DNA of 64,000 bases. Source: Lagierella massiliensis (GTDB lineage: Bacteria; Bacillota; Clostridia; Tissierellales; Peptoniphilaceae). The stretch's first letter is position 1; the number at the start of each line of letters is the position of its first letter. This document shows positions 9,341 through 18,769 of this stretch, piece after piece. The DNA lies in contig JAUNLT010000002.1 of assembly GCA_030532135.1 (NCBI GenBank), positions 117,779 to 181,778 of the forward strand. Reading direction: 5' to 3'. Position numbers and translations under genes: made by a program. Below the pieces are notes generated by a model. It searched no databases, was not told where the DNA came from, and saw only the letters and a program-made list of their open reading frames with translations.

Positions 9341-9368
9341 TAGCTTAACATATAAAAGGAGTGATACT

Positions 9369-10808
9369 ATGAAAGAAAAAAGAAAACCATCAACCTTGCA
9401 AGCGTTATTTCCACTTATAACGATGATTGTACTATTGACCATTGGAGTTGGATTTTTAAAACTTCGTGCCGAACCTATTATCTTAATTTGTGCAATCATC
9501 GCAGGAATTGTAGCTTATAGACTAGGTTATAACTGGGATGAAATGCAAAAAGGTATTATAGAAAAAATTAGCAGGGCATTACCTGCAACCTTAATCCTAT
9601 GGTCAGTGGGATTACTTATCGGATCTTGGATGTTTGCAGGAACAGTTCCAATGATTATATACTACGGAGTCCAAATAGTGAACCCAAGATTTCTATATGT
9701 ATCAGCTTTTTTAATAACATGTGTACTTTCAGTTGTTACTGGAACTTCATGGGGTTCTGCTGGAACCATGGGAGTTGTACTTATGGGTATCTCTCAAGGA
9801 CTTAATATGAATCCTGCTATTACCGCAGGAGCTGTAGTTTCAGGTGCCTACTTTGGCGATAAATTATCTCCTTTTTCAGACACCACCATACTTGCTCCAC
9901 TTGCTGCAGGTTCTGAACTTTATGAACACATTAGACATATGCTTTATACCACAGTTCCCGCATCAGTTGTTGCCATTATAGTTTATATTTTTGCTGGGCT
10001 CAATGCAGATATAACTGGAAGTACCAGTGAATCTGTTAAAGTATTACAGGAACAACTAATGGGGATGTATAATTTTAATCTAATACTTATTATTCCTGTC
10101 ATTATAATGATTGCTGGGTCCCTTTTAAAGATTCCAACACTTCCTACCATGATAATAAATTCTTTAATAACCGTTGTTTTAGGAGTTTTAGTTCAAGGTT
10201 TTTCATTTAGTGATGGATTTGTTTCAGTAATTAAGGGTTTCAATGTAGAAATGACAGGATTTGAGGGAGAAATTCTTCCTGATATCTTAACCCTTCTAAA
10301 TCGAGGAGGTGCAATTTCAATGACCTCCACAACTGTACTTGTGTTTTGTTCCATGGGTTTTGCAGGTATAATGAGTGCATCTGGAATGCTTGATGTAATT
10401 CTAGAAGCTATTCTTACTCGTGTTAAGAGCATTTTTGGAGTTATACTCTCCACAATTGCATCTTGTTTCACAGTGGCGTTTGTTACAGGTAATTCTTACC
10501 TTTCAATCCTAATTCCTGGAGACTTATTTAGAGAAGTTTATATAGAAAGAGGTCTTCACCCTAAAAACTTATCTAGAACTTTGGAAGATTCCGGTACTGT
10601 ACTTGTTCCTCTTATTCCTTGGTCAGCTGCAGGTGCCTATATGTCTTTAACTCTAGGAGTTGATACTTTAAGTTATCTTCCTTGGGCAATCTTAAACTAT
10701 ATGGGTATAGTATTTGCAATCATACTTGCTCTTACAGGCTTTGGTATTAAAAAATTGACTAAAGAAGAAATTCTAGAATATAAAAATAAGGAGAATATAA
10801 ATCTATGA
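9369..10808 (+). CDS. nhaC: NhaC family Na+/H+ antiporter
   Basis: The 479-residue polytopic protein matches NhaC antiporters, which exchange cytoplasmic Na+ for protons (or, in some members, organic acids such as malate for lactate). Family motifs include TGTSWGSAGTMG near residue 125, GAYFGDKLSPFSDTT near 160 and TGNSYLSILIPG near 370. AGGAG lies before the ATG. It overlaps iadA by 4 bp (ATGA), so the two are translationally coupled. An aspartate- or malate-linked exchange is possible given the partner, but the sequence itself supports only the NhaC family. Confidence 0.9.
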   Translation: MKEKRKPSTLQALFPLITMIVLLTIGVGFLKLRAEPIILICAIIAGIVAYRLGYNWDEMQKGIIEKISRALPATLILWSVGLLIGSWMFAGTVPMIIYYGVQIVNPRFLYVSAFLITCVLSVVTGTSWGSAGTMGVVLMGISQGLNMNPAITAGAVVSGAYFGDKLSPFSDTTILAPLAAGSELYEHIRHMLYTTVPASVVAIIVYIFAGLNADITGSTSESVKVLQEQLMGMYNFNLILIIPVIIMIAGSLLKIPTLPTMIINSLITVVLGVLVQGFSFSDGFVSVIKGFNVEMTGFEGEILPDILTLLNRGGAISMTSTTVLVFCSMGFAGIMSASGMLDVILEAILTRVKSIFGVILSTIASCFTVAFVTGNSYLSILIPGDLFREVYIERGLHPKNLSRTLEDSGTVLVPLIPWSAAGAYMSLTLGVDTLSYLPWAILNYMGIVFAIILALTGFGIKKLTKEEILEYKNKENINL

Positions 10809-11938
10809 TTTTAATTAAAAACGCTCATATATATGCTCCTGAAGATTTGGGAGTAAAACATATAATAGTTAGTTTTGATAAAATAGTGGATATTGTAGAT
10901 GAAATTCCAAATATAAATTTTGAAGAAGTTTACGATGCAAAAAATAGAATTCTAATGCCTGGGATTATAGACCAGCACATCCATATAACAGGTGGTGGAG
11001 GAGAAGGCGGATTTGAAACAAAAGTTCCCGAACTTCAACTTTCAAAACTTGTACAGGCTGGAATTACAACAGTAGTAGGTTTACTTGGAACAGATTCTAT
11101 TACAAGATCTGTTGAAAATCTTGTGTCAAAAGCAATTGCACTTACCCACGAGGGAATTAAAACTTATGCCCTTACAGGTTCATATGAATACCCAAGTCCT
11201 TCAATTACAGATAGCATAAGAAAGGATATGGTGTTTATAGATAGTATAATTGGTGTGAAAATTGCTGCAAATGATCATAGAGACTCTGCTTTAGACTATA
11301 AAGAACTTGCAAGAATAGGAACTGACGCAAGAGTTTCTGGTATGATTTCTGGTAAATCAGGTCATGTCACAGTCCACTTGGGTGGAGGAAAATTTCTACT
11401 AAACCAAATAAGACAGGCTTTAGACTTTTCTAATCTTCCAGCCTCAACTTTTAGACCAACTCATGTTAATAGGGACAAAGACCTATACCTAGATGCTTTA
11501 AAATTTGCAAAAGACGGTGGATATATAGACGCAACTTGTAAAATGTCAAAATATCTCTCCGATGTACAAGCGTATAAATTAGCTAAGGAAGAAGACGTTT
11601 TAGATAGACTTACTTTCAGTTCTGATGGTTATGGTTCATGGTCTAAATATGACGAAGAGGGAAACCTTACAGATATTGGATACAGTCCAGTAGATACAGG
11701 GCTTCAAACCATAAAAGACTTGGTTGAATCAAACGAGCCATTTGAAGAAGTAATTAAACCTTTTACTTCTACTGTTGCAAAGAGTTTAAAATTAGAGAAA
11801 AAAGTAGGATATATTAAAAGTGGTCATAGTTCTAACTTTTTAATCTTAGACGACAATTTAAATCTTTGCTGTGTAATGTCCATGGGAAAATGGATGATGA
11901 AGGAAAAAGAAATTTTAGTTAAAGGTTTATACGAATAA
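10805..11938 (+). CDS. iadA: isoaspartyl dipeptidase (beta-aspartyl peptidase)
   Basis: IadA is a binuclear-zinc amidohydrolase that cleaves beta-aspartyl (isoAsp-X) dipeptides left over from damaged proteins or from cyanophycin-like material. The 377 residues show DQHIHITGGGGEGG (metal-binding HxH and the glycine-rich loop), the YEYP tyrosine near residue 124, the lysine in IGVKIAANDHR expected to be carboxylated, HVTVHLGGG and THVN for metal His, and SSDGYGSW for the catalytic Asp. All expected catalytic groups look intact. Coupling to nhaC suggests product or ion exchange during isoaspartyl peptide use. Confidence 0.93.
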   Translation: MILIKNAHIYAPEDLGVKHIIVSFDKIVDIVDEIPNINFEEVYDAKNRILMPGIIDQHIHITGGGGEGGFETKVPELQLSKLVQAGITTVVGLLGTDSITRSVENLVSKAIALTHEGIKTYALTGSYEYPSPSITDSIRKDMVFIDSIIGVKIAANDHRDSALDYKELARIGTDARVSGMISGKSGHVTVHLGGGKFLLNQIRQALDFSNLPASTFRPTHVNRDKDLYLDALKFAKDGGYIDATCKMSKYLSDVQAYKLAKEEDVLDRLTFSSDGYGSWSKYDEEGNLTDIGYSPVDTGLQTIKDLVESNEPFEEVIKPFTSTVAKSLKLEKKVGYIKSGHSSNFLILDDNLNLCCVMSMGKWMMKEKEILVKGLYE

Positions 11939-12056
11939 AACCATTGATTTTATATATTGCGTAATTAAAAAATCTCCGAAGGGGTTTAAATTCCCATTTT
12001 AATAAGCGATATGAAAATATTTTAATCATGAATAAATTAACTTTTATATAGCGAAC

Positions 12057-12128
12057 TAAAAGCTAATAGGGTATAACTCTACATTCAAAAGGTGTAAAGT
12101 TATACCCCTTATCTTCCATTAGCTTTTA
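12057..12128. repeat. long interrupted palindrome (structured intergenic element)
   Basis: An outer 11-bp stem (TAAAAGCTAAT with its complement at 12118-12128) encloses an inner 10-bp stem (GGGTATAACT with AGTTATACCC) that ends in a TACA/TGTA pair. The right side has a 10-base bulge. It is not followed by a T run on either strand, so it is not a simple terminator. The rest of the 11939-12242 gap shows only the terminator described next. Confidence 0.6.
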
Positions 12129-12156
12129 TAAGTAAATTTTCACCCTGTATTTTGCA

Positions 12157-12194
12157 ATAAAAGAGCCAGTAGTTATACTACCGGCTCTTTTTCA
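12157..12194. terminator. terminator of the rbs operon (bidirectional)
   Basis: AAGAGCC-A-GTAG-TTATA-CTAC-C-GGCTCTT forms a stem with one mismatch. It is flanked by A residues on the left and five T residues on the right, so it can stop transcription from both sides. Confidence 0.82.
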
Positions 12195-12242
12195 TCTTAA
12201 GAATACATTTTTTTATTTATTACAGAATAGATTAAATTTAAT

Positions 12243-13208
12243 CTATTTTTCTTTTGTTACTAATTCATCAACGTTCTCTTTTGTTACTAATGAGTTGTCA
12301 AGGATAACTCTTTCTTCTATTTCTTTTCCTTCTAGATAATCAAAAGCAGTATTTAAAATTGCTTTTCCTAGGAAGAATGGTGGTTCTGCAATTGTTGCGT
12401 CAACTCTACCTGATTTAATAGCTTCAATTGTGTCATCAATCGCGTCACAACCAATCATTTTGATTTCGTCTCTTCTTCCTGCCGCTTCTATAGCTTCCAA
12501 TGCACCAAGTAACATTTCGTCATTTGCTGCATATAATCCATCTATCTCTTCATTAGCTTGAAGAATATTTTCCATAACACTCATAGCTTTTGCTCTATCG
12601 AAGTCGGCAACTTGTGATGCTACTAATTCAATTCCACTTTCATTGTCGATAATTGAGTGGAAACCTTCTGATCTGTTTTGGGCAACATTTGTTCCCATGA
12701 TTCCTTGAAGTTCTACAACTTTACCTTTTCCTTCAAGTTGTTCTACAAGAAATTCTCCTGCAATCTTACCAGATTTAATTGCATCATAACCTATATGTGC
12801 TACAACTTCTCCGCCATTTGACTCCCTATCCATTGTAAACACTGGTATTCCTGCTTCATTTGCAGCTTCTACAGAAGCTACTATGGCATCTGAATCACAA
12901 GGGTCTACTAAGATAGCATCTACGTTCTTAGTAATTAAATTTTCCATATCCTTCATTTGAATTGTAGGATCGTCTTGAGCGTCTGTAACGTGAAGCTCTA
13001 TTCCATGTTCTTTCGCTGCTTTTTCTACTCCATCCTTAACATCTACGAAGAAAGGATTTGTCTGTGTGTTCATAGCTAAACCTATAACATAGCTTTTTTC
13101 TCCTGCTTCACCTGATCCAGTTGAATCATTTCCATCTTTAGCTGCACATGATACAAGTAATGATGTAGCTAAAATTACTGAACTTGCTAGTTTAAATAAT
13201 TTTTTCAT
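12243..13208 (-). CDS. rbsB: ribose ABC transporter substrate-binding lipoprotein
   Basis: The 321-residue protein starts with a lipoprotein signal ending in LLVSC (acylated Cys21). A periplasmic-binding-protein type 1 domain follows, with IGLAMNTQTNPFF, DAILVDPCDSDAIV, VFTMDRE and IGYDAIKSG, close to RbsB. It should capture ribose outside the membrane and deliver it to RbsC/RbsA. It is the last gene of the operon, 16 bp after rbsC, and is followed by a terminator. Related proteins can bind other pentoses or AI-2, but the complete rbs gene set supports ribose or deoxyribose. Confidence 0.92.
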   Translation of the reverse strand: MKKLFKLASSVILATSLLVSCAAKDGNDSTGSGEAGEKSYVIGLAMNTQTNPFFVDVKDGVEKAAKEHGIELHVTDAQDDPTIQMKDMENLITKNVDAILVDPCDSDAIVASVEAANEAGIPVFTMDRESNGGEVVAHIGYDAIKSGKIAGEFLVEQLEGKGKVVELQGIMGTNVAQNRSEGFHSIIDNESGIELVASQVADFDRAKAMSVMENILQANEEIDGLYAANDEMLLGALEAIEAAGRRDEIKMIGCDAIDDTIEAIKSGRVDATIAEPPFFLGKAILNTAFDYLEGKEIEERVILDNSLVTKENVDELVTKEK

Positions 13209-13224
13209 GATCTACCCCTTTTTT

Positions 13225-14187
13225 TTAATTTATATCAGTTTTTTCAGATAAGTCTTTAACTTTCTTATCTAAAATTACCGCCAATAATATTACTGCCCCT
13301 TTTACTATATTTGTCGCATGTGGATTTACGTTCATGAGAGTAAGTATATTGTCAATAATTCCCATGATCATTGCCCCAGCAACTGTTGGCAGTACAAAAC
13401 CAGTTCCTCCAGAAAGACTTGTTCCTCCAAGGATTACAGCAGCAATCGCATCCATCTCAATTCCCTCACCAAGTGTAGATTGTGCTGATCCCAGTCTTGC
13501 TGTTAAAACTATTGCAGCTAGTCCGCATAAAATACCATTTATTATATATACGAACCATTCTGTCTTTACAGTATCAATACCTGATAGTCTTGAAGCTTCT
13601 CTATTGCCACCTATGGCATATACATTTCTACCGAATACCGTCTTTGTCAATATAAAATGAGAAATTGCAAATACGATAATTAATATAATTACAGGTAATG
13701 GAATTCCTGCAATTGAGGCTTTACCTATGTATTTATAGGCTTGTGACTTTATTGAAATTGGAGAACCCTTTGTATATACAAGCACACAACCTCTAAGTAA
13801 AGTCATCATTCCTAGAGTTGCAATAAATGGTGGAATTCTAAGTTTTGCCACCCAAAAACCATTTAATGTTCCAGCTATAAGACCTATTAATATAGCCGTA
13901 ACACAAGCTAAAAATACATTTTCTGTCTTTTGTAAAACTCCTGCTGCAACTGCCCCTGCAAGTCCAAGTATTGAACCTACTGAAAGGTCAATTCCACCGG
14001 TAAGGATGACAAATGTCATTCCAGCTCCCAATATACCTGCAACTGCAACCTGTCTAAACACGTTAAATAGGTTATTTACCCTTAAGAAGTTAGGGGATAG
14101 TACAGAAGCAATTCCTCCCATGATTACCAAAATGATAATCGATCTATATATGTTGAGTTTATTTACAAACTTCTTTTTATTCTTCAT
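13225..14187 (-). CDS. rbsC: ribose ABC transporter permease
   Basis: The 320-residue membrane protein has about eight to ten TM segments and the RbsC marks GILGAGMTFVILTGGIDLSVGS near residue 55 and the cytoplasmic coupling segment with GNREASRLSGID near 195, then LGGTSLSGG. It forms the membrane channel with RbsA. The start overlaps the end of rbsA by 11 bp, consistent with translational coupling. Confidence 0.94.
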   Translation of the reverse strand: MKNKKKFVNKLNIYRSIIILVIMGGIASVLSPNFLRVNNLFNVFRQVAVAGILGAGMTFVILTGGIDLSVGSILGLAGAVAAGVLQKTENVFLACVTAILIGLIAGTLNGFWVAKLRIPPFIATLGMMTLLRGCVLVYTKGSPISIKSQAYKYIGKASIAGIPLPVIILIIVFAISHFILTKTVFGRNVYAIGGNREASRLSGIDTVKTEWFVYIINGILCGLAAIVLTARLGSAQSTLGEGIEMDAIAAVILGGTSLSGGTGFVLPTVAGAMIMGIIDNILTLMNVNPHATNIVKGAVILLAVILDKKVKDLSEKTDIN

Positions 14188-15676
14188 TTACTCCTCCTGA
14201 TGCATACGCTAATATTAACTCTTCATTAGAATCCTTTTTAGAAATTTCCTTTACGATTTTACCCTCTCTCATAACGATAACTCTATCACTTAATCCTACT
14301 ACTTCAGGAAGATCTGTAGAAATAAGTATCATACTCTTTCCCTGTTTTGTAAGTTCATTTATAATATTGTAAATTTCTGACTTAGCACCAATGTCCACTC
14401 CCCTTGTGGGTTCATTGAGAATCATAACATCAGGATTTGATTCCAACGCTTTTGCAAATACAATTTTTTGTTGATTACCACCTGATAAATTGTTTACTTG
14501 TTGATCTGGTCCTGAAACCTTTATATTGAGGTTTTTAATCTGACTTTCTACTATTTGTTTTTCTTTATTCGAGTTAATAATAGAGTTTTTAGTGTAATTT
14601 TTAGGAGAAGACATTAATATGTTTTCATTTACAGGTCTAATAAGGACTAAACCTTCTTCTTTACGGTCATCTGATATAAGGGCAATTCCTTCTTTTAAAG
14701 ACTCCTTTGGACTTTTATTCCATATAGGCTTTCCTCTTAAAATTATATTGCCTGAACTTCTCTTATATGCACCATATATAATTTTAGAAAGTTCTATTGT
14801 TCCTGCACCTAGAAGTCCTGTAATGCCTAAGATTTCTCCTTTGTGTAACTTTAAGTTAACATTATTAACCTTATTTCCTGAAATATCTTGAAGTTCAAGT
14901 ACTACCTCGTCCTCTTCATATTCTCTTTCAGGATAAAGCCTATCTACTTTTCTACCAACCATATGAGATACTACTTCTTCATATCCTGTATCTTTTGTCA
15001 TCATTTCCGATGCAAAATGTCCATCTCTAAATACGGTTATTCTATCTGATATTTCAAAAATTTCATCCATTCTATGGGAAATGTATATTATGGCAATTCC
15101 TGCCTTTTTAAGTTCTTCTATCTTTGAGAAAAGTATTTGCATTTCTTCATCTGCAAGAGCTGCTGTAGGCTCATCCATAATAATTATTCTAGCTCCTACC
15201 GTAAGAGCCTTTGCGATTTCAACCATGGAACATTCTGCAATGGTTAGATTTCTAACTTTAGTTTCAGGATTTAAATCTAGGTTTAATTTTTCCAAAGTGT
15301 CCTTAGCTTTTTTATTCAACTGTTTCCAGTTTACCCTACCAAATTTACTACTTGGTAAATGTCCCATAAACATATTCTCTGCAACACTTAAATCTCTTAG
15401 CAGATTAAACTCTTGATATATCATTACTATTCCATTTTCTTCTGCCTCTTTAGTAGAATTAAATGAAACCTTATTTCCGTCTAAAATCATTTCTCCACTA
15501 GTATAGGTGTCAGCTCCTGCAATTATCTTCATTAAAGTAGACTTACCAGCACCATTTTCTCCACATAGAGCATGTACCTCTCCAGGATAAATATTTAGGT
15601 CAACCCCTTTTAACGCTTTAACTCCAGGAAACACCTTAACTATATTTTTTAATTCTAATATGGGTTTTTCATTCAT
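14177..15676 (-). CDS. rbsA: ribose ABC transporter ATP-binding protein (two ATPase domains)
   Basis: The 499 residues contain two fused ABC domains, as in all RbsA/MglA-type sugar importers. The first has a canonical Walker A (GENGAGKST), a signature (LTIAECSMVEIAKAL) and Walker B (IIMDEPTAAL). The second has the usual degenerate Walker A (GLLGAGTIELSK) but a normal signature (LSGGNQQKIVFAKAL) and Walker B-like NEPTRGVD. This asymmetry is typical of the family and not a defect. It lies between rbsD and rbsC. Confidence 0.95.
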   Translation of the reverse strand: MNEKPILELKNIVKVFPGVKALKGVDLNIYPGEVHALCGENGAGKSTLMKIIAGADTYTSGEMILDGNKVSFNSTKEAEENGIVMIYQEFNLLRDLSVAENMFMGHLPSSKFGRVNWKQLNKKAKDTLEKLNLDLNPETKVRNLTIAECSMVEIAKALTVGARIIIMDEPTAALADEEMQILFSKIEELKKAGIAIIYISHRMDEIFEISDRITVFRDGHFASEMMTKDTGYEEVVSHMVGRKVDRLYPEREYEEDEVVLELQDISGNKVNNVNLKLHKGEILGITGLLGAGTIELSKIIYGAYKRSSGNIILRGKPIWNKSPKESLKEGIALISDDRKEEGLVLIRPVNENILMSSPKNYTKNSIINSNKEKQIVESQIKNLNIKVSGPDQQVNNLSGGNQQKIVFAKALESNPDVMILNEPTRGVDIGAKSEIYNIINELTKQGKSMILISTDLPEVVGLSDRVIVMREGKIVKEISKKDSNEELILAYASGGVNEE

Positions 15677-15684
15677 AGCTCATC

Positions 15685-16083
15685 CTAATATGCACAACCG
15701 CAAACTAAAACTACATTTGTATATCCAGTAAACTCTCCTGTAAGTACGATTGCCTTTGCATCTTTTGTTATTTCTTTTAACTGTGTATGATCCACATATT
15801 CAGGCTTTACAGTTTCCGGTAAAAGACTTAACGCCTCCTTGTGAATGTCCATACTAACTTCTTTAGCCTCATTTGCAAATATGGCACCTTCTATAACCAT
15901 AACTTTAGATATTTCAGATAAAACCTTTAAATAAGAAGGTTCTCCTTTTATCCAGCCTAGATCTATTCTTTCGACTCCTTTAGGAATAGGAAGACCCGCA
16001 TCTCCTATTACAAGCATATCCTTATGTCTTAATTCTCCTAAAACTCTTAAAAGTTGAGGATGAAAAATACCTTCTTTAATCAT
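15685..16083 (-). CDS. rbsD: D-ribose pyranase
   Basis: RbsD interconverts the beta-pyranose and beta-furanose forms of ribose so that RbsK can use it. The 132-residue protein begins MIKEGIFHPQLLRVL, keeps His in the first strand region, DAGLPIP, and the C-terminal TGEFTGYTNVVLVCG. I place the start at ATG 16083, with AGGAG 7 bases before it; an upstream TTG (16089) is too close to that site. The start lies inside the last codons of rbsK. Confidence 0.93.
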   Translation of the reverse strand: MIKEGIFHPQLLRVLGELRHKDMLVIGDAGLPIPKGVERIDLGWIKGEPSYLKVLSEISKVMVIEGAIFANEAKEVSMDIHKEALSLLPETVKPEYVDHTQLKEITKDAKAIVLTGEFTGYTNVVLVCGCAY

Positions 16084-17008
16084 TTCCAAACTCCTTTAAA
16101 AACTTATCTATATCTTCTCTTGTAGGCATAGACTTTGTAGTTCCCTTCTTTTGAACTGACAAAGCTCCAACTGCATTCCCAAACTTACAAGACTTCCAAA
16201 TGTCCTTACCTTCAGTTAAAGCGGCTAAAAGTCCACCATTAAAAGCATCTCCTGCACCTGTAGTGTCGATAGCATCTACTTTATAAGCAGGTATTATATC
16301 TGATTTTTCTCCATCATTAACATAAACTCCATTTTTACCTAAGGTTATAATGACCTTTTGAACTCCCCTATCAAAAAACCACTTAGCAGCAGCTTCTGCC
16401 GATTCTAAATCAACTATTTTAACCCCCGTTAAAATTTGAGCTTCAACTTCATTAGGAGTGACCATATATATGTCTTTTAACATCTCTTCATCAAATTTTT
16501 GAATTGGAGCTGTGTTTAAAATAACTTTTGTCTTTGTTTCTTTTGCAATTTTTACCAACTTTTCAACCGCTGAAAGATTTGTTTCAAGTTGAGTAAGTAC
16601 ATATTCAGAATCTTTAAGAGTGTCTCTAAGACCTTCCACTTCTTCGTCAGTTATTTGAGTGCACGCTGCAGGTACTACAACTATTTGATTTTCCGCAGTA
16701 TTTTCATCAACCATAATAAGTGCAATTCCTGTACCGTATTCACTTGAACTTAAGACATTACTCTTGTCCATTTTAAGTTCTGTCATTGTGTCTAAACACA
16801 CATTTGCAAACTCATCTTCTCCAAGTTTAGTCATAATGGATACGTCAATTCCAGCCTTATGTGCAGCAACACATTGATTAAATCCCTTTCCACCAGGACC
16901 CATATCGAAATCTGTTCCCTTTACCGTTTCTCCAGGACTTGGCAAGTGAGGCGTTCTAGACATTAAGTCTACAACAAAACTACCAAATACTACCGCTTTT
17001 TTATCCAT
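16076..17008 (-). CDS. rbsK: ribokinase (PfkB family)
   Basis: The 310-residue PfkB-family kinase phosphorylates ribose (or deoxyribose) at O5 with ATP. It shows the first PfkB signature GPGGKGFNQCVAAHKAG near residue 39 and the second, DTTGAGDAFNGGL, near 250, with the catalytic Asp in the GAGD anion hole. The placement next to deoC makes deoxyribokinase activity worth considering, since the family spans both. ATG start, 9 bp after deoC. Confidence 0.94.
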   Translation of the reverse strand: MDKKAVVFGSFVVDLMSRTPHLPSPGETVKGTDFDMGPGGKGFNQCVAAHKAGIDVSIMTKLGEDEFANVCLDTMTELKMDKSNVLSSSEYGTGIALIMVDENTAENQIVVVPAACTQITDEEVEGLRDTLKDSEYVLTQLETNLSAVEKLVKIAKETKTKVILNTAPIQKFDEEMLKDIYMVTPNEVEAQILTGVKIVDLESAEAAAKWFFDRGVQKVIITLGKNGVYVNDGEKSDIIPAYKVDAIDTTGAGDAFNGGLLAALTEGKDIWKSCKFGNAVGALSVQKKGTTKSMPTREDIDKFLKEFGND

Positions 17009-17017
17009 TGTAACCCC

Positions 17018-17656
17018 CTACTTTACTATATTGATTCCACTGCTTGCGCCAATTCTATCTGCACCTGCTTCAATCATTTTGATTGCATCTTCTTTAGTTC
17101 TAACTCCGCCTGAAGCCTTCACCTTTAGTTCGTCTTTTACAACAGACTTCATAAGTTTTACATCTTCTACTGTTGCGCCACCTGTGGAAAAACCTGTGGA
17201 AGTCTTAACGAAATGAGCTTTTGCTGCTTTTGCAAGTTCACAAGCCTTAATCTTTTCTTCATCTGTTAGAAGGCATGTTTCAATTATTACCTTTACAACT
17301 TTTCCACTTGCCGCTTCTACAACCTCTTCAATATCCTTTTGAACTAATTCAAAATTCCCATCTTTTAAAGCTCCAATATTAATTACCATATCTATTTCAT
17401 CAGCACCGTTTTTTACACAGTAAGAAGTTTCAAAAGCTTTAGCTTCTGTTCCCATGGCTCCAAGAGGAAAACCCACTACACAACAAACTTTTACATCTGA
17501 TCCTTGAAGTTGTTTACTAACTTCTTTAACATGGCAACTATTTACACAAACAGACATAAAGTCATATTCTTTAGCTTCATTACAATATCTTATAACATCT
17601 TCTACCTTAGCATCTGCCTTTAAAATAGTATGGTCTATCATCTTATTTAGATTCAT
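17018..17656 (-). CDS. deoC: deoxyribose-phosphate aldolase
   Basis: DeoC splits 2-deoxyribose 5-phosphate into glyceraldehyde 3-phosphate and acetaldehyde through a Schiff base. The 212 residues carry the catalytic Asp in [11 protein letters not shown], the Schiff-base Lys in [14 protein letters not shown] and the second Lys in VKASGGVRT. The gene lies 1 bp after rbsR and just before rbsK, inside the ribose operon, which points to use of deoxyribose as well as ribose. Confidence 0.96.
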   Translation of the reverse strand: MNLNKMIDHTILKADAKVEDVIRYCNEAKEYDFMSVCVNSCHVKEVSKQLQGSDVKVCCVVGFPLGAMGTEAKAFETSYCVKNGADEIDMVINIGALKDGNFELVQKDIEEVVEAASGKVVKVIIETCLLTDEEKIKACELAKAAKAHFVKTSTGFSTGGATVEDVKLMKSVVKDELKVKASGGVRTKEDAIKMIEAGADRIGASSGINIVK

Positions 17657-17657
17657 T

Positions 17658-18680
17658 TTAATCTCCTTTCAGTTTCTCTGAACCCCTTAAAATCAACTCG
17701 TTAGGAATTGTTATCTCCTTTATAACTGGCCTTTTATCTTTAGTATTAATAATTTCAAGCAAGAGTTTCATAGCTTCCATCCCTTGTCTTTTCGGTTGTC
17801 TATGAACCACTGACAAATTAAAATTTAAAATACTTAAAACTTCAATATCGTCAAATCCTATTATGGAAACATCTTTTCCTATGGTTAGTCCCAGCTCATT
17901 AAAAGCTTTAATACAGCCCAATGAAGAAAGGTTATTAGATGCAAAAATTGCAGTTGGAGGCTCTTTTAAATTCATTAATTTTAAACACCCCTCATATGCC
18001 TTTTCCAGCCTAAAATCCCCTATAAATACATAGTCAGGGTCTATCTCTATTCCCCTTCTATCAATCGCCTTTTTAAACCCAATATATCTTTCTCTTCCAG
18101 GTTTTGAATTCATTGGCCCTGTAATTATTCCTATTTTTGTATGTCCCGCATCAAGTAAAGCATTAACAGCTTCATAACTGGAATATATATTATCTACAAA
18201 TACTGAAGAAAGCTCTAAACCATCCACATCTCTGTCTATTAAAACTATTGGGAGTCCATTTTCATTTAATTGCATTAGTCTTTCTTTTGTGTATGTATTG
18301 TCACATGCAACAGGTGCTATGATAAGACCTGCTAAATCATGGCCTATAATGCCTTGCAAAAATTTATTTTCAAGCTCAACGCTTTCATTGGAACTTAGAA
18401 GCTGAATGCTAAAGTCTTCACCCTCTGCAACTGTGCTTATACCCGTTGTCATCTTGGAAAAGAATTCATTTTCAATATCGGGAATTACAACCCCTATATA
18501 AGAAGATACCTTTCTACTTAAACTCCTTGCAGCCAAGTTAGGTACATAATTGTATTTTTCAATTATCCTTATTACCTTTTGCCTTGTGTCTTCGCTAACA
18601 TATCCCGAGTCGTTTATAACACGAGATACGGTGGCAGATGAAACACCAGCTAAATGGGCAATTTCTTTTATATTCAACAC
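17658..18680 (-). CDS. rbsR: LacI family regulator of the ribose operon
   Basis: The N-terminal helix-turn-helix is [20 protein letters not shown], followed by the hinge [11 protein letters not shown] and a sugar-binding PBP1 domain to residue 340. It probably represses its own operon until bound by ribose or a ribose phosphate. Two starts are possible: GTG 18680, 4 bases after AGGAGG, or the next codon TTG 18677, with a better 7-base spacing. It is the first gene of the operon, so autoregulation through the two operators upstream is expected. Confidence 0.9.
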   Translation of the reverse strand: MLNIKEIAHLAGVSSATVSRVINDSGYVSEDTRQKVIRIIEKYNYVPNLAARSLSRKVSSYIGVVIPDIENEFFSKMTTGISTVAEGEDFSIQLLSSNESVELENKFLQGIIGHDLAGLIIAPVACDNTYTKERLMQLNENGLPIVLIDRDVDGLELSSVFVDNIYSSYEAVNALLDAGHTKIGIITGPMNSKPGRERYIGFKKAIDRRGIEIDPDYVFIGDFRLEKAYEGCLKLMNLKEPPTAIFASNNLSSLGCIKAFNELGLTIGKDVSIIGFDDIEVLSILNFNLSVVHRQPKRQGMEAMKLLLEIINTKDKRPVIKEITIPNELILRGSEKLKGD

Positions 18681-18689
18681 TTCACCTCC

Positions 18690-18703
18690 TGTAAGCGTTT
18701 ACA
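18690..18703. promoter_or_regulatory. LacI-type operator / cre-like site 1
   Basis: TGTAAGCGTTTACA is a near-palindrome with a central CG pair and also fits the catabolite-responsive consensus TGWAARCGYTWNCW. It lies directly before the rbsR ribosome site, so binding there would block early elongation or initiation. It may serve RbsR, CcpA or both. Confidence 0.75.
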
Positions 18704-18721
18704 GACAGATTACAAGCCATA

Positions 18722-18735
18722 TGTAACCGATTACA
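18722..18735. promoter_or_regulatory. LacI-type operator site 2
   Basis: TGTAACCGATTACA is a second TGTAAnCGnTTACA palindrome. Its centre is 32 bp (about three helical turns) from site 1, and it falls around the predicted transcription start of the rbs promoter. It fits the cre consensus less well than site 1, which favours RbsR as the binder. Confidence 0.75.
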
Positions 18736-18740
18736 TTGTA

Positions 18741-18769
18741 AATATATCATTGATATTTGTGTATGTCAA
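18741..18769 (-). promoter_or_regulatory. sigma-A promoter of the rbs operon
   Basis: On the minus strand TTGACA (18764-18769), a 17-bp spacer and TATATT (18741-18746) form a near-consensus promoter. Operator site 2 begins 6 bp downstream of the -10. Confidence 0.88.
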
